Assembly (NCBI GenBank): GCA_036674765.1
Contig: JARVKI010000068.1
Span: forward strand, 62,001 to 126,000
Direction: 5' to 3'
DNA length: 64,000 nt
From: Seiridium cupressi
Taxonomy: Eukaryota > Ascomycota > Sordariomycetes > Amphisphaeriales > Sporocadaceae
The translations under genes and the position numbers were made by a program. The notes under the pieces are model-generated. The model was not told the origin of the DNA, made no database searches, and saw nothing but the letters and a program-made list of their open reading frames with translations. Shown here piece by piece: positions 31,311 through 42,103 of the stretch (position 1 is the stretch's first letter; each line of letters begins with the position of its first letter).

Positions 31311-34045
31311 ATTCGATGATGCTTTGGCAATACAAGGGCAAATCGAATCAATGCCGAAGTTAGGTTTTTAGATCTTAGCCAAAATATTTCGTGACGCGAA
31401 GAACGCCAATAATATATACTGGAAATTGATTATTTAGGTACGTTATGTAAAGCCGATGGAGCAGTATTGCTATGTGTGCCCCCCACCCAGCCACTAACTA
31501 GCGGAGCGGTTCGCACTGCGAGGATGGTCCGGTTGGCCAGTTATTATGAGCCATTCACCCGACGAATGCGTTGTCAGAATCTAGAAAGTTCTGCCTGGGT
31601 TGCACCGGGGTATCTGAAACGTACTTAGGAGTACTTATAAGTGGAGGCCTTGATCGTAAGAATATCCAACATGTGTTGATAATATCAAGAGTCACCGCGT
31701 CTATAGCATTGAGTCGCACGACTAGTCACTTTAACGTCGTTCAAGTATTTTCATGCTTGAGGAAATACCCATCAGTATGTGTAAACCTGTTTTACAACAC
31801 AAAACAAGTCTCGGAACAGTCGGACGGCAGAGGGACTCTCAACCACGGATCTCCACAACTTGCGTTGTTCCCATCGTGGATCCCTGAGAAAAGTGTCCGA
31901 ATGGCCAGTGTTCCAGGTATACCAAACAACTTGGGTCGCACATCAGGCCATGTTACTAATACAGATCATCTCGTTATCTCGGCTTCTGGATCTAGTCATC
32001 CACTTCATTCTGTAATTGATGAAAAAGGTCGTATGGATCAGCATCGGAATGACCCTACAGCACTGTTCTTGGGGGCACCCTTTGCTGTCATTCCAAACCA
32101 ACCAGCTCGTGGCACACCTCTCATGGTCCTGGCTTCCGGGTCGGGTGGGTCTAGGAATATAGATGGGGCCCACAGGCCCGTAACCATGGGCTACAAGATG
32201 CCTGACGTCACTCTTTACAGCTTTTTGCAGTACTTGAACGAAAACAAGGCTTGATTTTTAATTGAGCAACAGACATGTTGGCAACGGGATTTAGGCTACT
32301 CCCTTCTATTGGATTACGAGATATGCAACAATGGCTTACCCGGAGTATAAAAGGGAAAGACTCGGCTAACCCGTTCTTTTTGGCCTAATTTTCGGATGTT
32401 ATGCATTTAGCTCCTTAGGCAGTCTTTCTCTATTTCTCTATTTCAATTTCTCTATTTTTTGTTATTAATATATATTAATATTCTTACTCTATTTCCTATT
32501 TACCTAGCAAGGGACTTTTAGTCTGCATCACTTTACCTGAATAATACGATTCCCATGCGGCAGGGCGGAAGCTCCCGTTCCACATTAAAATCATGAACCG
32601 TACCAGATCAAGTTTTCTTCTTGGCTAGCTTATCCTGCTAATTTGCTGTCCTGTGATGCTGATATATCTACCGCTAATGATGGGTTAATTTATAAGTTGT
32701 GGCCCTGCTGACAATAGCCTGAAGCTCAGCCTGCTTATCCTTAAATCTTGACTAAAACAGAGGGTTGCCGTCGTTGGAAGTCACAACCACCCTTGTGGTT
32801 TAATATTAACATTGACTGTGAATGGCTTGACCTTAATTTTGCATTGTATTCCCAATACCGCCGGTCTGCGTGATCGGGGGCAATGCGCAAGAGTAACTGA
32901 GCCCCAAATCCCTGCATTGTTCACGTTCGACAGGAGGTAGCGGGAGTCGATAGAACTGTCATTTCAGGTCATCTAGGCAAGGAACCAAGCTGATCATGTA
33001 AGCCCTCGTAAAAGGTGTGCCATGAGTAGTGATACTTGCTAGTTTAAGAAGAGCAGCTACGTCTTTATCGTCGCGAATAGCGAGTAGTGTGTTTATGAGC
33101 TTACATTTCAGAACATAGGGCGAGGTACTTAGTTAGACTATAGTTAGAGACATGATTGCTGGTTGCTGGGGGCGTGTAATAACGTAGTGGGGACTGACGT
33201 CGACGACTGAAAAGGGTTCCCAGCTGCTAGTGGTAGATTGGAGAGGACGGGTTGGAGCCCATAACAGCAATCAAGAATACCGTGCTGCCTGGCATGAAGT
33301 CTGAAAAGAGGAAAAGGGGGGTGGGGGTTAGAGGTAGAGGAAAGAGACGAAGCAGCGAAGATTGGAATCCAGAAGAGATGAGAAAGGCAATAGGCAGCTG
33401 ACTCGACAGGGCCGAGTACTTTTGTGTGTATCAAAGGCCGTAGGTTCTATATTGGTAAGCACGGTAACTACATGTACTATTGTCTCGATATCTCACTAGG
33501 TTCGAAGGCAATGGTATAAAGCTAGTGTTCACACTTACTTATAGACGTAGCCTTCCATAGAAAGCTAAAACAGCATTCACCCGATAGATTCTGGTATGCC
33601 AGACAAACAAGGAACGATAAAAGAATGATAGAGCAACATGGGTGTCATTCTGCAAGACTAAATACATTTTATTGCAGCCTGATACTGCTCGGAGCCACTA
33701 TCGATCTCACATTATGACTATCATGAACCACAAGAAAATAGAACTGTGAAAAACTTGTCCAAGATGGCGTGGTATACCTGCAGACAGATTCCTGTGTTGG
33801 GTCTTGGTCATGGGAAGTGCTACTTCTGACATATTACGAGCTCGAAGCAACCAAGTTAGCATTCCATTCCATGAGAGCCAGAGCCTCGGCCGGCCTACCT
33901 GGCTGAATGTCCTAACTATCTCTCATACCAGGACATTTCGGCAGTACCGTAAACTCCCTTGTTTATTTTTTATTTTTAGATGCCCCCAAGCACTCCACGG
34001 GTATCGTTGGCCGTATGACAATTGACATGCCTGGTCTATGATCGC
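31311..34045. other. Gene-poor, AT-rich and repeat-like 2.7 kb
   Basis: A plus-strand frame ending at 32254 (last possible ATG at 31901, 117 residues, containing GTPLMVLASGSGGSRN) is the only longer frame. I do not recognise it and would not call it a gene. From 32400 to 32860 the sequence is AT-rich with pyrimidine tracts, which looks like decayed repeat DNA. The 33.1-33.4 kb frame on the minus strand is low complexity. Confidence 0.45.
32426..32512. repeat. CTATTT-type low-complexity, AT-rich tract
   Basis: Repeated CTATTT/CTCTATTTC units followed by TTATTAATATATATTAATATTC. The tract lies in a gene-free region and has the look of a decayed AT-rich repeat, possibly affected by repeat-induced mutation. 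Confidence 0.5.
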
Positions 34046-34474
34046 TCAGCCTCGGTGGTGGTCGCGGTCACCACCGCCTATCCTTTCAAGGGCTTCCAGC
34101 ATGACGACGGAGTTTCCTCGAATGACCTGTCCACCATTGTTAGATCCGATTCCATAGTTCTGCGGTGAGTATAATGCACATACAACCATGCCTAGCCGCA
34201 CCTTCTCACCACCATCCTTCTCCTCTACTGCATCGTCGAGGACAATGTTCAAGAAGACCTATCTAGATATCAGCCGAGTGCTCAGGGGGGTAGGGCATCG
34301 TCTAGCATACATCATATCCTCGCAGGACACCGATGACCTTGCGACTGCCGTTGAGTTGGACGAACAGCTTCTTGTCGAGGTACTATTGTAGACATGGTCA
34401 GCTTTTCGGCTCGAGACTACAAGAAAGCGTTAGGTTTGACGCACCTTCTTTAGTTCTGGCTGCGCGGGAGCCAT
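34046..34474 (-). CDS. SMX2: Small nuclear ribonucleoprotein G (SmG)
   Basis: Four small exons (34474-34445, 34382-34311, 34258-34184, 34126-34046) encode 85 residues. The sequence is unmistakable SmG: MAPAQPELKKYLDKKL, then FVQLNGSRKVIGVLRGYD (Sm1 motif), VFLNIVLDDAVEE, and IRGNSVVMLEAL (Sm2 motif with the RG-N of the RNA-binding pocket). SmG is one of the seven Sm proteins that form the ring on U1, U2, U4 and U5 snRNAs in the nucleus. All six splice sites are GT-AG and each exon keeps phase 0. The gene has three introns in 429 bp and is too fragmented to be seen as a long frame, so simple frame searches would miss it. It is divergent from the NTR2-domain gene with only 226 bp between start codons. 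Confidence 0.95.
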
Positions 34475-34700
34475 CTTTGTCGTATCTGATGTTGGGGTTA
34501 TGGGTCTTGGTGGGATAGTGTATCGCGATCTCGAAGCTTTGAATTGGAGAGTCGCGACTGGGGCTTGGAGCTAGCACACTAGTTCTGTCTGTGCCGATAA
34601 GCCTATCGATAAGCAAGATAAGAAAACAGACCTCAACCTTGAGCCTGGGGATGCGACAAGAGACCCGAAGCCTGCACCGCGCTGTTACAAAAATTTGAGG
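34475..34700. promoter_or_regulatory. Shared divergent promoter, SmG and NTR2-domain genes
   Basis: The 226 bp between the two ATGs is the only space available for both 5' regions. Both genes make spliceosome components, so a bidirectional promoter with shared control is likely. No named element was identified. Confidence 0.55.
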
Positions 34701-36227
34701 ATGAGCTCCTTTGGAGGAAAGCGCAAGGCGCGCAAGATCACAGTACAGGACGATGAAGACGACGGGGATTCATCGCGGTCCACAACTCCGCCTTCCGTGA
34801 CCTCGGACTTCGACCAAGGCCCTGCCCTCCAGCCCACTTTCAAGTCGCGGCCGTTGAAGCAGTCTTCCTTGCGCAAGGCGACAAACATATCCGATGAAGG
34901 CGAGGGCCACCATAAAGCATCTATGGAAGATGAGGAAGACGGCGGCACTCCCCTGGTGGTGCGCCCATCGCTAGGAAGTAGGACGGGATCCTCGAAAGCC
35001 AAGAAGCGCGCTCCCGGCTCGAAGCTCTCTTTTGGCGCGACGGCTCAGTCAACAGGGGATGACGACGATGCAATGGTCCTCGGAGGCGATCAGCCTGCTG
35101 TTGGGCCCAAGAAGAGCAGCCTTGTGGCTTTGACAGTGGAAAAAGCAGCGCGCAGAAAAGGCCTGACGAAAAACAATCGTGTACTTCTGCGGCCGGAAGA
35201 CGAGGACGAGGAGCGGCCACGATACAGTAAAGAATACCTATCAGAGCTGCAGAGCGCAACGCCCAACACACCTGCACACATCGAATCACTACATATAACC
35301 GAAGATGATGTGGAAATGTCCCTGGACCCGTCAGAGCTAGAAGGCGCAACGGTCGTTGATACTTCTACTACGCTAGCAGGAGGGCAACGTTCAGCTATCC
35401 TGACTGAAGCTGAGATCCAGGAGAAGAAAGAACGGCGATCCCGGCGAGCTCAGGAAGCAGGCGCCGATGACTTCATTTCGCTTTCGAACGACGACCGAGG
35501 GGTGGGAGATTCCTATCTCTCCGTCCTCGCAAAACGCCAACCAGCTGCCCTGTCCCAAAAGAAAGAGAAACGCCTGGTAGCGGACGACAACCTGGATGAA
35601 GACGACTCGTTCTTCGTGGAGGATGGCGGGCTCTCGCTGGGTGCCAGAGCAGAAAGGGAAGCGCGGAAGAAGAAGCGCGCGGACATGGCGTCTATGATCG
35701 CGAGCGCCGAGGGCGTGGAGGACGACGATACTTCGGATGATAGCGAAGCCGAGAGGAGGGCCGCATATGAAGCTGCGCAGACCAAGGCCGGCATGGACGG
35801 GCTCGCCGAAGAACGGGAGCAGCAAAAGCGGCGCCTGGCTAGAAACGGCACGGGACAAGTCCCGCCGAAAGTGACACCGCTGCCGGACCTCAGTGTCAAG
35901 GTATCAGAGTACAAGGCGAAGATGGCGCAAAAGTTGGCCGAAATTCAAGGAGCACGGGCTGAGATCGACAGGATTAAGCGAGAACGAGACGAGATTGATC
36001 GGAGGGAGCCGGAACTCCAGCAACTGCTGAATGAGGCGGGAGAGAGATATCGTTCCTTGATGGGCGGGAACGTGTCGGCCGCCGAGACCGGGGATGCAAA
36101 CGGCAGTGTAGCGGCGGCCAAGTCATTGCTTGATCGCTCGAGGAACACGGATACTCCTGGGAGGGGCCTCGAAAGCATGGGCACAACGCCGCTCAGGACC
36201 GTAGACCGAATCGAAGAGGATGCATGA
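34701..36227 (+). CDS. NTR2/GCFC-type spliceosome disassembly factor
   Basis: This intronless gene encodes 508 residues from the ATG at 34701; a TTG two codons earlier is not needed. The chain starts MSSFGGKRKARKITVQDD and stays highly charged. It has long acidic stretches (MEDEEDGG, PEDEDEERPRYSKEYLSEL), Arg/Lys-rich segments and a C-terminal coiled coil rich in Glu/Arg (EIDRIKRERDEIDRREPELQQL). RKGLTKNNRVLLRPEDEDEERPRYSKEYLSELQ and the later EIQEKKERRSRRAQEAGADDFISL match the layout of the Ntr2/GCFC (PAXBP1-like) family, which works with Prp43 in lariat-spliceosome disassembly. The assignment to NTR2 rather than another GCFC member rests on order and composition of these segments. It shares a promoter with SmG and converges with the Vps3844 gene. 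Confidence 0.8.
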   Translation: MSSFGGKRKARKITVQDDEDDGDSSRSTTPPSVTSDFDQGPALQPTFKSRPLKQSSLRKATNISDEGEGHHKASMEDEEDGGTPLVVRPSLGSRTGSSKAKKRAPGSKLSFGATAQSTGDDDDAMVLGGDQPAVGPKKSSLVALTVEKAARRKGLTKNNRVLLRPEDEDEERPRYSKEYLSELQSATPNTPAHIESLHITEDDVEMSLDPSELEGATVVDTSTTLAGGQRSAILTEAEIQEKKERRSRRAQEAGADDFISLSNDDRGVGDSYLSVLAKRQPAALSQKKEKRLVADDNLDEDDSFFVEDGGLSLGARAEREARKKKRADMASMIASAEGVEDDDTSDDSEAERRAAYEAAQTKAGMDGLAEEREQQKRRLARNGTGQVPPKVTPLPDLSVKVSEYKAKMAQKLAEIQGARAEIDRIKRERDEIDRREPELQQLLNEAGERYRSLMGGNVSAAETGDANGSVAAAKSLLDRSRNTDTPGRGLESMGTTPLRTVDRIEEDA

Positions 36228-36542
36228 GAACCTGTTATGATACCCTATTGAGCTTCGACTATAAACACAATGTCTACTTCCTGTTTTAACCATGTGCATT
36301 CGCTGTTTCAGCACGGCCAGATTGATTTAATGAAATTGTTATTTCTGAGAGATACCCTCGCTCGATCATTGGTGACCGAAATGCATACTATTCGCATTGT
36401 CCCGGTTATCTGTACAACTATGATACAGCCGTATTGCCCAGTCTAAACACAGAAACCCTTCCTGTACACCAGTTCCACAGTAATTCATGTCATCTCCTAT
36501 CCTCACGCAGCAGCGACATGACCTCTTCACCTCAGGCCAGAT
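36228..36542. terminator. Shared 3' region of convergent genes
   Basis: The 315 bp between two convergent stop codons must hold both 3' untranslated regions and polyadenylation signals. No specific motif was assigned. Confidence 0.35.
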
Positions 36543-37643
36543 TTATTTTGTGCCTCTTGACACGCCAGCACCGATAACACCGGGCAACTTCTCCTCGCCA
36601 ACACTGAAGAGCAGACTAATGCTGAAGCCCACAGCGCCAACCATGAAGATGGTAAAACCAACGAAGATCCAGAACGGGATGCTCACGTCCTGTTTTTGGC
36701 AAGCTGCGCCACCCCAGAACCAGGTGCTCTTGCTCTTACCCTCGTGGGTCTTCTGGCAATGACAAGCGAAGCAGACAGAGGCTGCGTCTGCTTTGTACTT
36801 GTTCAGACACGCTCCGTGGCCACTGCAGCTGGAAGTTGCAGTTTCGCATGCGTTACGAGACGTGAAGCAAGCAGGAATGGATCCCAATTTGGCAACGAAG
36901 GGATGCGGGTCGAAGGACTGCTCATCGTCGTCGCTTGAGGACGCCGACTTGGATGAGGCTGAGGCGGTTTGAATCTTCGGCTCCTCGTTGAGTACGGCTT
37001 CGGGCTCGAAGAAGTCTCGGCGGCCGACGTTAGAGGGAGTACTGTCACTTGGGAGCAGCACTAAGGTGGTTTCCAGCTGGGAAGCGGCAAGGGATTGAAG
37101 CTTGGAAAAGTTCTTCGACAGCGACTTCACAGCCTTTGTATCCCTGACGGCATCGTACTCGAGGTACAGAACTTTCCCGTGCCAGCACTTCTTGTTCTCG
37201 ATATTCAGAGCGTCTTCGAAGGCGCACTGGTTCTTGGTCCAGGTGGGAAGATAGCTCGACGGCAGATAGTCGAGGCGAGGTGTCGTGAAAGATGGGTCCT
37301 GGCCAGAGATGGCCGTCTTAAGTCCCTCGATGCGGTCGGCATTGGCGTTCTTGATCACCACGACGAGCTGGTTTGGTTCGTTTGTGCTTGCATCTGCGAA
37401 CAGTCGCTGTGGTGCTGTTCCGTATTGGGCAATGCGATGGAGGTCCTCCTCCCCAGTGGTCTCGGGGAGCTGCTTTCCGGAGCCCAGACGCTGTTGTAGA
37501 ATTGCCTGGGCGATGGGCGCTGATATCGAAGGTGCGGGTCCTTTGGAGGCTTGTCGCGATCGTAGGATGTATGCCTCGACCTCTGAGTCTGCGGCCGCAG
37601 CGAGGCCAGCCAAAGCCGGTACCAGGAAGCTGAAAAGCTTCAT
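36543..37643 (-). CDS. Vps3844/DUF3844-domain ER or vacuolar membrane protein
   Basis: This intronless gene of 366 residues starts with a signal peptide (MKLFSFLVPALAGLAAAADS). The lumenal part has QLVVVIKNANADRIEGLK, then a region ending with a cysteine-rich module of about 80 residues: ACFTSRNACETATSSCSGHGAC, KADAASVCFACHCQKTH and AACQKQDVS. This module, placed directly before a single membrane helix (FWIFVGFTIFMVGAVGFSISLL), is the fungal DUF3844/Vps3844 domain. The tail is short and cytosolic. The family is conserved in filamentous ascomycetes and is annotated as involved in vacuolar sorting on limited evidence. Six or more paired cysteines fit an EGF-like or other disulfide-bonded fold. 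The gene is intact and codon use is ordinary. Confidence 0.9.
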   Translation of the reverse strand: MKLFSFLVPALAGLAAAADSEVEAYILRSRQASKGPAPSISAPIAQAILQQRLGSGKQLPETTGEEDLHRIAQYGTAPQRLFADASTNEPNQLVVVIKNANADRIEGLKTAISGQDPSFTTPRLDYLPSSYLPTWTKNQCAFEDALNIENKKCWHGKVLYLEYDAVRDTKAVKSLSKNFSKLQSLAASQLETTLVLLPSDSTPSNVGRRDFFEPEAVLNEEPKIQTASASSKSASSSDDDEQSFDPHPFVAKLGSIPACFTSRNACETATSSCSGHGACLNKYKADAASVCFACHCQKTHEGKSKSTWFWGGAACQKQDVSIPFWIFVGFTIFMVGAVGFSISLLFSVGEEKLPGVIGAGVSRGTK

Positions 37644-38228
37644 TGTGTTTCAGTGTATCCCTGAGACAACGACTGCGATGCCTTGGGATGATGAGTGTTG
37701 AGCTGTTTGGGTAGGTAGAAGCTAGTTGCCTTGGAGCTGGAGACGTAATGCTTTGGAGGTTGCAGAGCTCCTCCACGTGATTCGACTGGGAGCAGAGTCG
37801 AGGGTGGCCACCGTGCATGTAGCCGCTAATGGCAAACCGAGTACCGTGCTTCACCGTGCTTCGGGGAAATTGCACCACCACGGAACTGTGCTTTGGGTTC
37901 AGTTGTTTGCCCCCCTGCTGAGTTAGCGGGCGACGTTGGGGCGAGGCTGCAACTTTTAGGAACTTTGTCATTTCGAGAAGAAGCAATCGTCCAGACAATC
38001 TCACTGCCAACAATTCACTTTGAGACCGGTCTTCCGTCATCCTTCCAACTCGTTTATATCTCCACAGATATCACTGACAACTTAGGCTGTCGTCCCAACA
38101 ATAGCCGCCGCCGTGCATACTTGTTCAGTATCTCAGCATCCATCTCCAAAACTGGCTGCGCATCATCCGCCCTTGATTACGCCGTCCTCGGGCCGCCACT
38201 CATAGGCGTGCCACAGCATATACGCAAC
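37644..38228. promoter_or_regulatory. Divergent intergenic region, Vps3844 and membrane-protein genes
   Basis: About 585 bp between divergent starts. The open frame on the plus strand before 38229 has no earlier credible coding content, so this is taken as promoter and 5' UTR. Confidence 0.45.
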
Positions 38229-39613
38229 ATGTTGCGTTTGCTGCGAACACGACCGGCACAGTTCCGACCTGGCTTACTGCAACGCATCCAAACCAGACAC
38301 CGACCCGAGCCAGCACAATTACAACTTCAAAGGGTCAAGGTGCGCCGGAAATGGTTCAAGCCATGGACTTTCGTTGGCGGCGCCGTGATATACTTTGCCT
38401 GCTATCAGTTCTACACAGCATCTGTCTTTGGCATACTGGGCAAATGGTTGGAGCAAGAGGTCTCCAGGATGTCGCCCAAGGAGCGGAAGAAACTAGAACA
38501 GGAACTCGAGGAAAGCGATGCAGCTTTCTACATTCCACTTCCAGGAACCACCCATGCTGTCGAGTCACGACCATACAAGGGAACGGATCCGGAATGGAAA
38601 GAGTTTGCTAAGCTGAGCAGGGACGGGAAAAAGATAAATGAAATCAAGGGTTCCCTGGCGCAGTATTGCCAGAAGGTCATCGAAAGGCATCCGTATTTCA
38701 AAGATGTTGGGAAAGAATGGAAGATCACAAGGACATGGCTGGATGTCACATATCCACGACAACCACCACCAACTTTTGAAAGACGAGCGTAAGTGACGTC
38801 TTCATCCAACCTGAACTGCAACGCTGACATGCACGTAGGATCTGCTGGGATGAAGACAGCTTGTCTATTGTTTCGCAGCCCGTTGACTCCAACATCGTTT
38901 TCAAGCTGGAACGCACCTTGACGCCCACTGCTATGACTCTGTCCATGTGGAGCTTCAGTGTGGCTCTAGCCCAACACAACTTCCACAATATTGCCAAGCA
39001 CTTTGGATTTGAGCCGAAGGCCGAGCAAGTCGCAAGTGTTCAACAGACGCTCGATAGATTACGGCAACGTATGGAAAAGCCACCATCCCCAAAGGCTCCA
39101 GGGTCAGTCTCGGAATCAACGTCACTTGATGCTAAGTCCACAGACGCGAAAGACGAGAAGGCATTGAGCACAGAAAAAAGACAGACGGCTGATGGCTCGA
39201 CGACAGAGTCGGCCGCGGCACAGTCCTCGTCTGCAGATACATCACATGAATCTACGACAGGAAGCAGGTTCCCGGGAGCCATTGGCCCGTTCTCTAGGTC
39301 CCCCGAGTCACCAGACAAAAGGCCAAGTGCCAGAGACATGCATGGCGTAAGAGAAGTTGCGGAACACACGGCCGGTGCGTGGCAAGCTCTCAAGCAGAGA
39401 TGGCGGCAGGTGTGGAAGCCGAAACAGCCTTTCCCGCCAAGAGGTTCTGTCCAATTCAGTGGACTTGTCGAGGTGGCATGTCCAAAGGCATCTGTAGTCA
39501 TAGATGTGCTGGCATGGTATGACCCGAAAACCGATTCACTCGACGGTAAGACATTAAGGCTTGGCTTGAGAGCTTTCCGACCTCGACAGATGAGTCCGGC
39601 GCCTTCCAGGTGA
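38229..39613 (+). CDS. Probable mitochondrial inner-membrane protein, conserved fungal
   Basis: Two exons (38229-38788, 38839-39613) joined over a 50-bp intron give 444 residues. The first 50 residues are Arg-rich and free of acidic residues (MLRLLRTRPAQFRPGLLQR), the profile of a mitochondrial presequence. They lead to one membrane segment (FVGGAVIYFACYQFYTASVFGIL). A helical, charged stretch follows (SRMSPKERKKLEQELEESDA), then a globular region with FYIPLPGTTHAVESRPYKG and YCQKVIERHPYFKDVGKEWK. The middle is disordered and Ser/Thr-rich (residues 270-350). The end is again structured: GSVQFSGLVEVACPKASVVIDVLAWYDPKTD. I recognise no named family; it resembles conserved hypothetical proteins of filamentous ascomycetes. 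Mitochondrial location is inferred from the N-terminus only. Confidence 0.85.
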
Positions 39614-42103
39614 TAAAGATATCGTGTTTAACAAATCACAATATCGTTCGAACCAGCAGATTTGATACGTCATTGACATGTTGAGCTTCCATTCTGGGAT
39701 ATCTGGGTTATGAGGGATAGCATGCCCCTACCTGAGATTCTTATAGGTTCTGGATCTGTCTCCATTTTCTCCCAAGTGCTATGGCTCAGCACTATGAGAG
39801 GCAATTCATAAGAAGGGCACGAATGGCGAGAGAGATCACGGAAGGCTGGATGGATCTGACGCCCGGTGCATCTTTCGACGTGGATATACTGTTCTATGTA
39901 CACACGGCCTCATGAGATGATATGGCCTAGCGTTCGTTAGATGGCGGGTCAGGCGTCATTTGCTTTGCACTGGACTATTAAGCGAGCGAGTTTTTTGGGA
40001 TTTCAGGCAAGCATAGCGAGTATGGACAGATATACCTGGCATGGACTGGCGAAAGAGTTTATGAGTAATTACCCAATCGGAAAGTTTACACATTACTCTT
40101 GTTGCCGGGTCAGTTTCTCAATATCAGTCGTATCCTTTACTGCTTATCTGCTTTAACCATGCCTTCCAGGCGATGAAAGAGGCTTAGAATTCGAGTTACG
40201 CACAAACACTTTGGTGCTATGGCCAAGCACCCAAAGTTATGCCTAATGGCATCGTGGTTCAACTCTTCGCCTACCACATGAGTGCTGATTTTGTGAGTGA
40301 ACTCAGCTGAAACTGCAGATTATCCAGCATGAAATTGCTATCTAGAAATATACGGACTGTGTCGCAATCATCTAAGGCCAGAAGTTTGTCCATGCATTCG
40401 ATCACATTATTTGCGTTGCCCACTAGAGTCATTTTGACTTGTGCCTTGCCACTATGTTTGTCTATCAGCCTTCTCTATAACATCGACCGTTGAGGCTTTG
40501 GAAGTAGCGACCTTCTATCCCTGGTGGCAAATAACTTTGAGTTCTCAACCAAACGTACGGCTTTGGGAGCTCATGACATATGCGAACTCGCAATATTAAG
40601 GATGATCAAGGTCATCGAGTACATTAGATTGATAGCATGGAGGTATCATATCTTGAAATGGTAGACGATGCGGCACTGCCGATGAATAACACGTGGACGA
40701 TTCGATTTTGAGGCAATGGTGATGCAGGATGATGATAACTCTTCACAGGAGCTATCCGTGTTCTATATGACTCATGATTGCCATTATAACGATGGTCATA
40801 GGCTGAATCTGGGACGTTGCAACTAATAGTCATTACAAAGTCTTAGCAACATGGTAGAGAACTCGTTGCATATCAAATGACGTATCTCTCTCGTCCGAGT
40901 TATACTTGGCTCATAGCACACCGGTCCCACTAGAAGATAAAGAACTTGTGCATCTCAGTTACTCAATGACCAGGCCCAAAATAAGCTTGGTCGATCTCAT
41001 CTCGGCCAAAGCACTCCGAGAGGCAGTTGCCGAGAAGTTAGCATCGATCGAGGACAACCTTGGGTTCGAGTGTCTGAGATCCGAGAAGGTCCAGCGTTCT
41101 GGGGGCGTGCTATAATTTCTGCCAAGGCTATATAGTTCACACTGGCCTGATATGGTGAACAACCGTTGCCCCTCCACATTCTACTTAAACGTCAATGTTT
41201 CTTTGATGGAGCCTGTCGTCAAGTCAAGTACTATAAAGCATGGGTCCTCGAGACGTCAACTGAGACAACACTATGGTTTTAAGGCAACGTCTTAGAGGGA
41301 CAGGCTGTTCTATCTTGGTCAAGCCCGAAACCTCGCTGGAGCCAACTAGCACTTTCGTCTGATCTGATGATACGTGGCGCAGTGAGACATATGTAGACTT
41401 CGTTCGACCTATGTTGCGACAACGACGAGCTGCTCAGCCATCACTCGGCAAAGGGGGTTCAACACACCCACATAACAGTCTCTCAGATCCAATCGCAGGG
41501 CTTTCATTGGGACATTGCGGACCTTATGAACTGCCACAGTTGATCACCTTATAATTTTAGCCAGGAACCCCATGATCATCCCGATAGGTAATCACATATC
41601 ACTGGTAATCCTCTTTACGGGTATGGAACCCTAGCTAGATACTCAAGTTTCGGACTACTGCGGGTAAAGCAACGTGGTTCCTAGGCTGCTGGTTTCTTTG
41701 GCGGTCGAGGCTGGACGTTTGCTGTTTGAAGTGCTGCTTCAGATGAGCGGCGCCTGTTGCCGAATGTTGAGTGGACTTGACTTTGTTGATGTCTCAACGA
41801 CTTGAAAAGCGGTTCTCTATAGATCTCCTGGGGCATAACCCTGTATTGCCAAAATAACCTGGAGTCGGTCAGAAACCTCAGCCACAAAGCCTTGGTCGCG
41901 AGCTTTCCATCGAAGCTACAAGCAGATAATAAAATATTGTTATGATGGACTTGGATATATAACGACTCAGCTTGGACATTCTTCGCTTGTAGTCTATCGT
42001 GCTTCCTGAACTTTATTTCTTCCTTCGTAGAAACTATCTTTCTTTTCATTCCATCATTTAAAATCCCCGGCTCGGCACGGTCCGACCAAAATTCTTTCTT
42101 GAT
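39614..42103. other. Gene-poor 2.5 kb
   Basis: Only short frames are seen. The largest, 41681-42193 on the minus strand (170 codons), overlaps the first exon of the next gene, has no family resemblance and is probably spurious. A 69-codon plus-strand frame at 40906 is also unsupported. Confidence 0.5.

Noticed and set aside
31571..32254. 227-codon plus-strand frame as a protein gene
   Set aside because: It opens with TTG, its first half is not codon-like, and the ATG-started part has no family resemblance or splice partners.
37318..38040. 240-codon minus-strand frame
   Set aside because: It overlaps the 5' part of the Vps3844 gene and its promoter in another frame and shows no domain.
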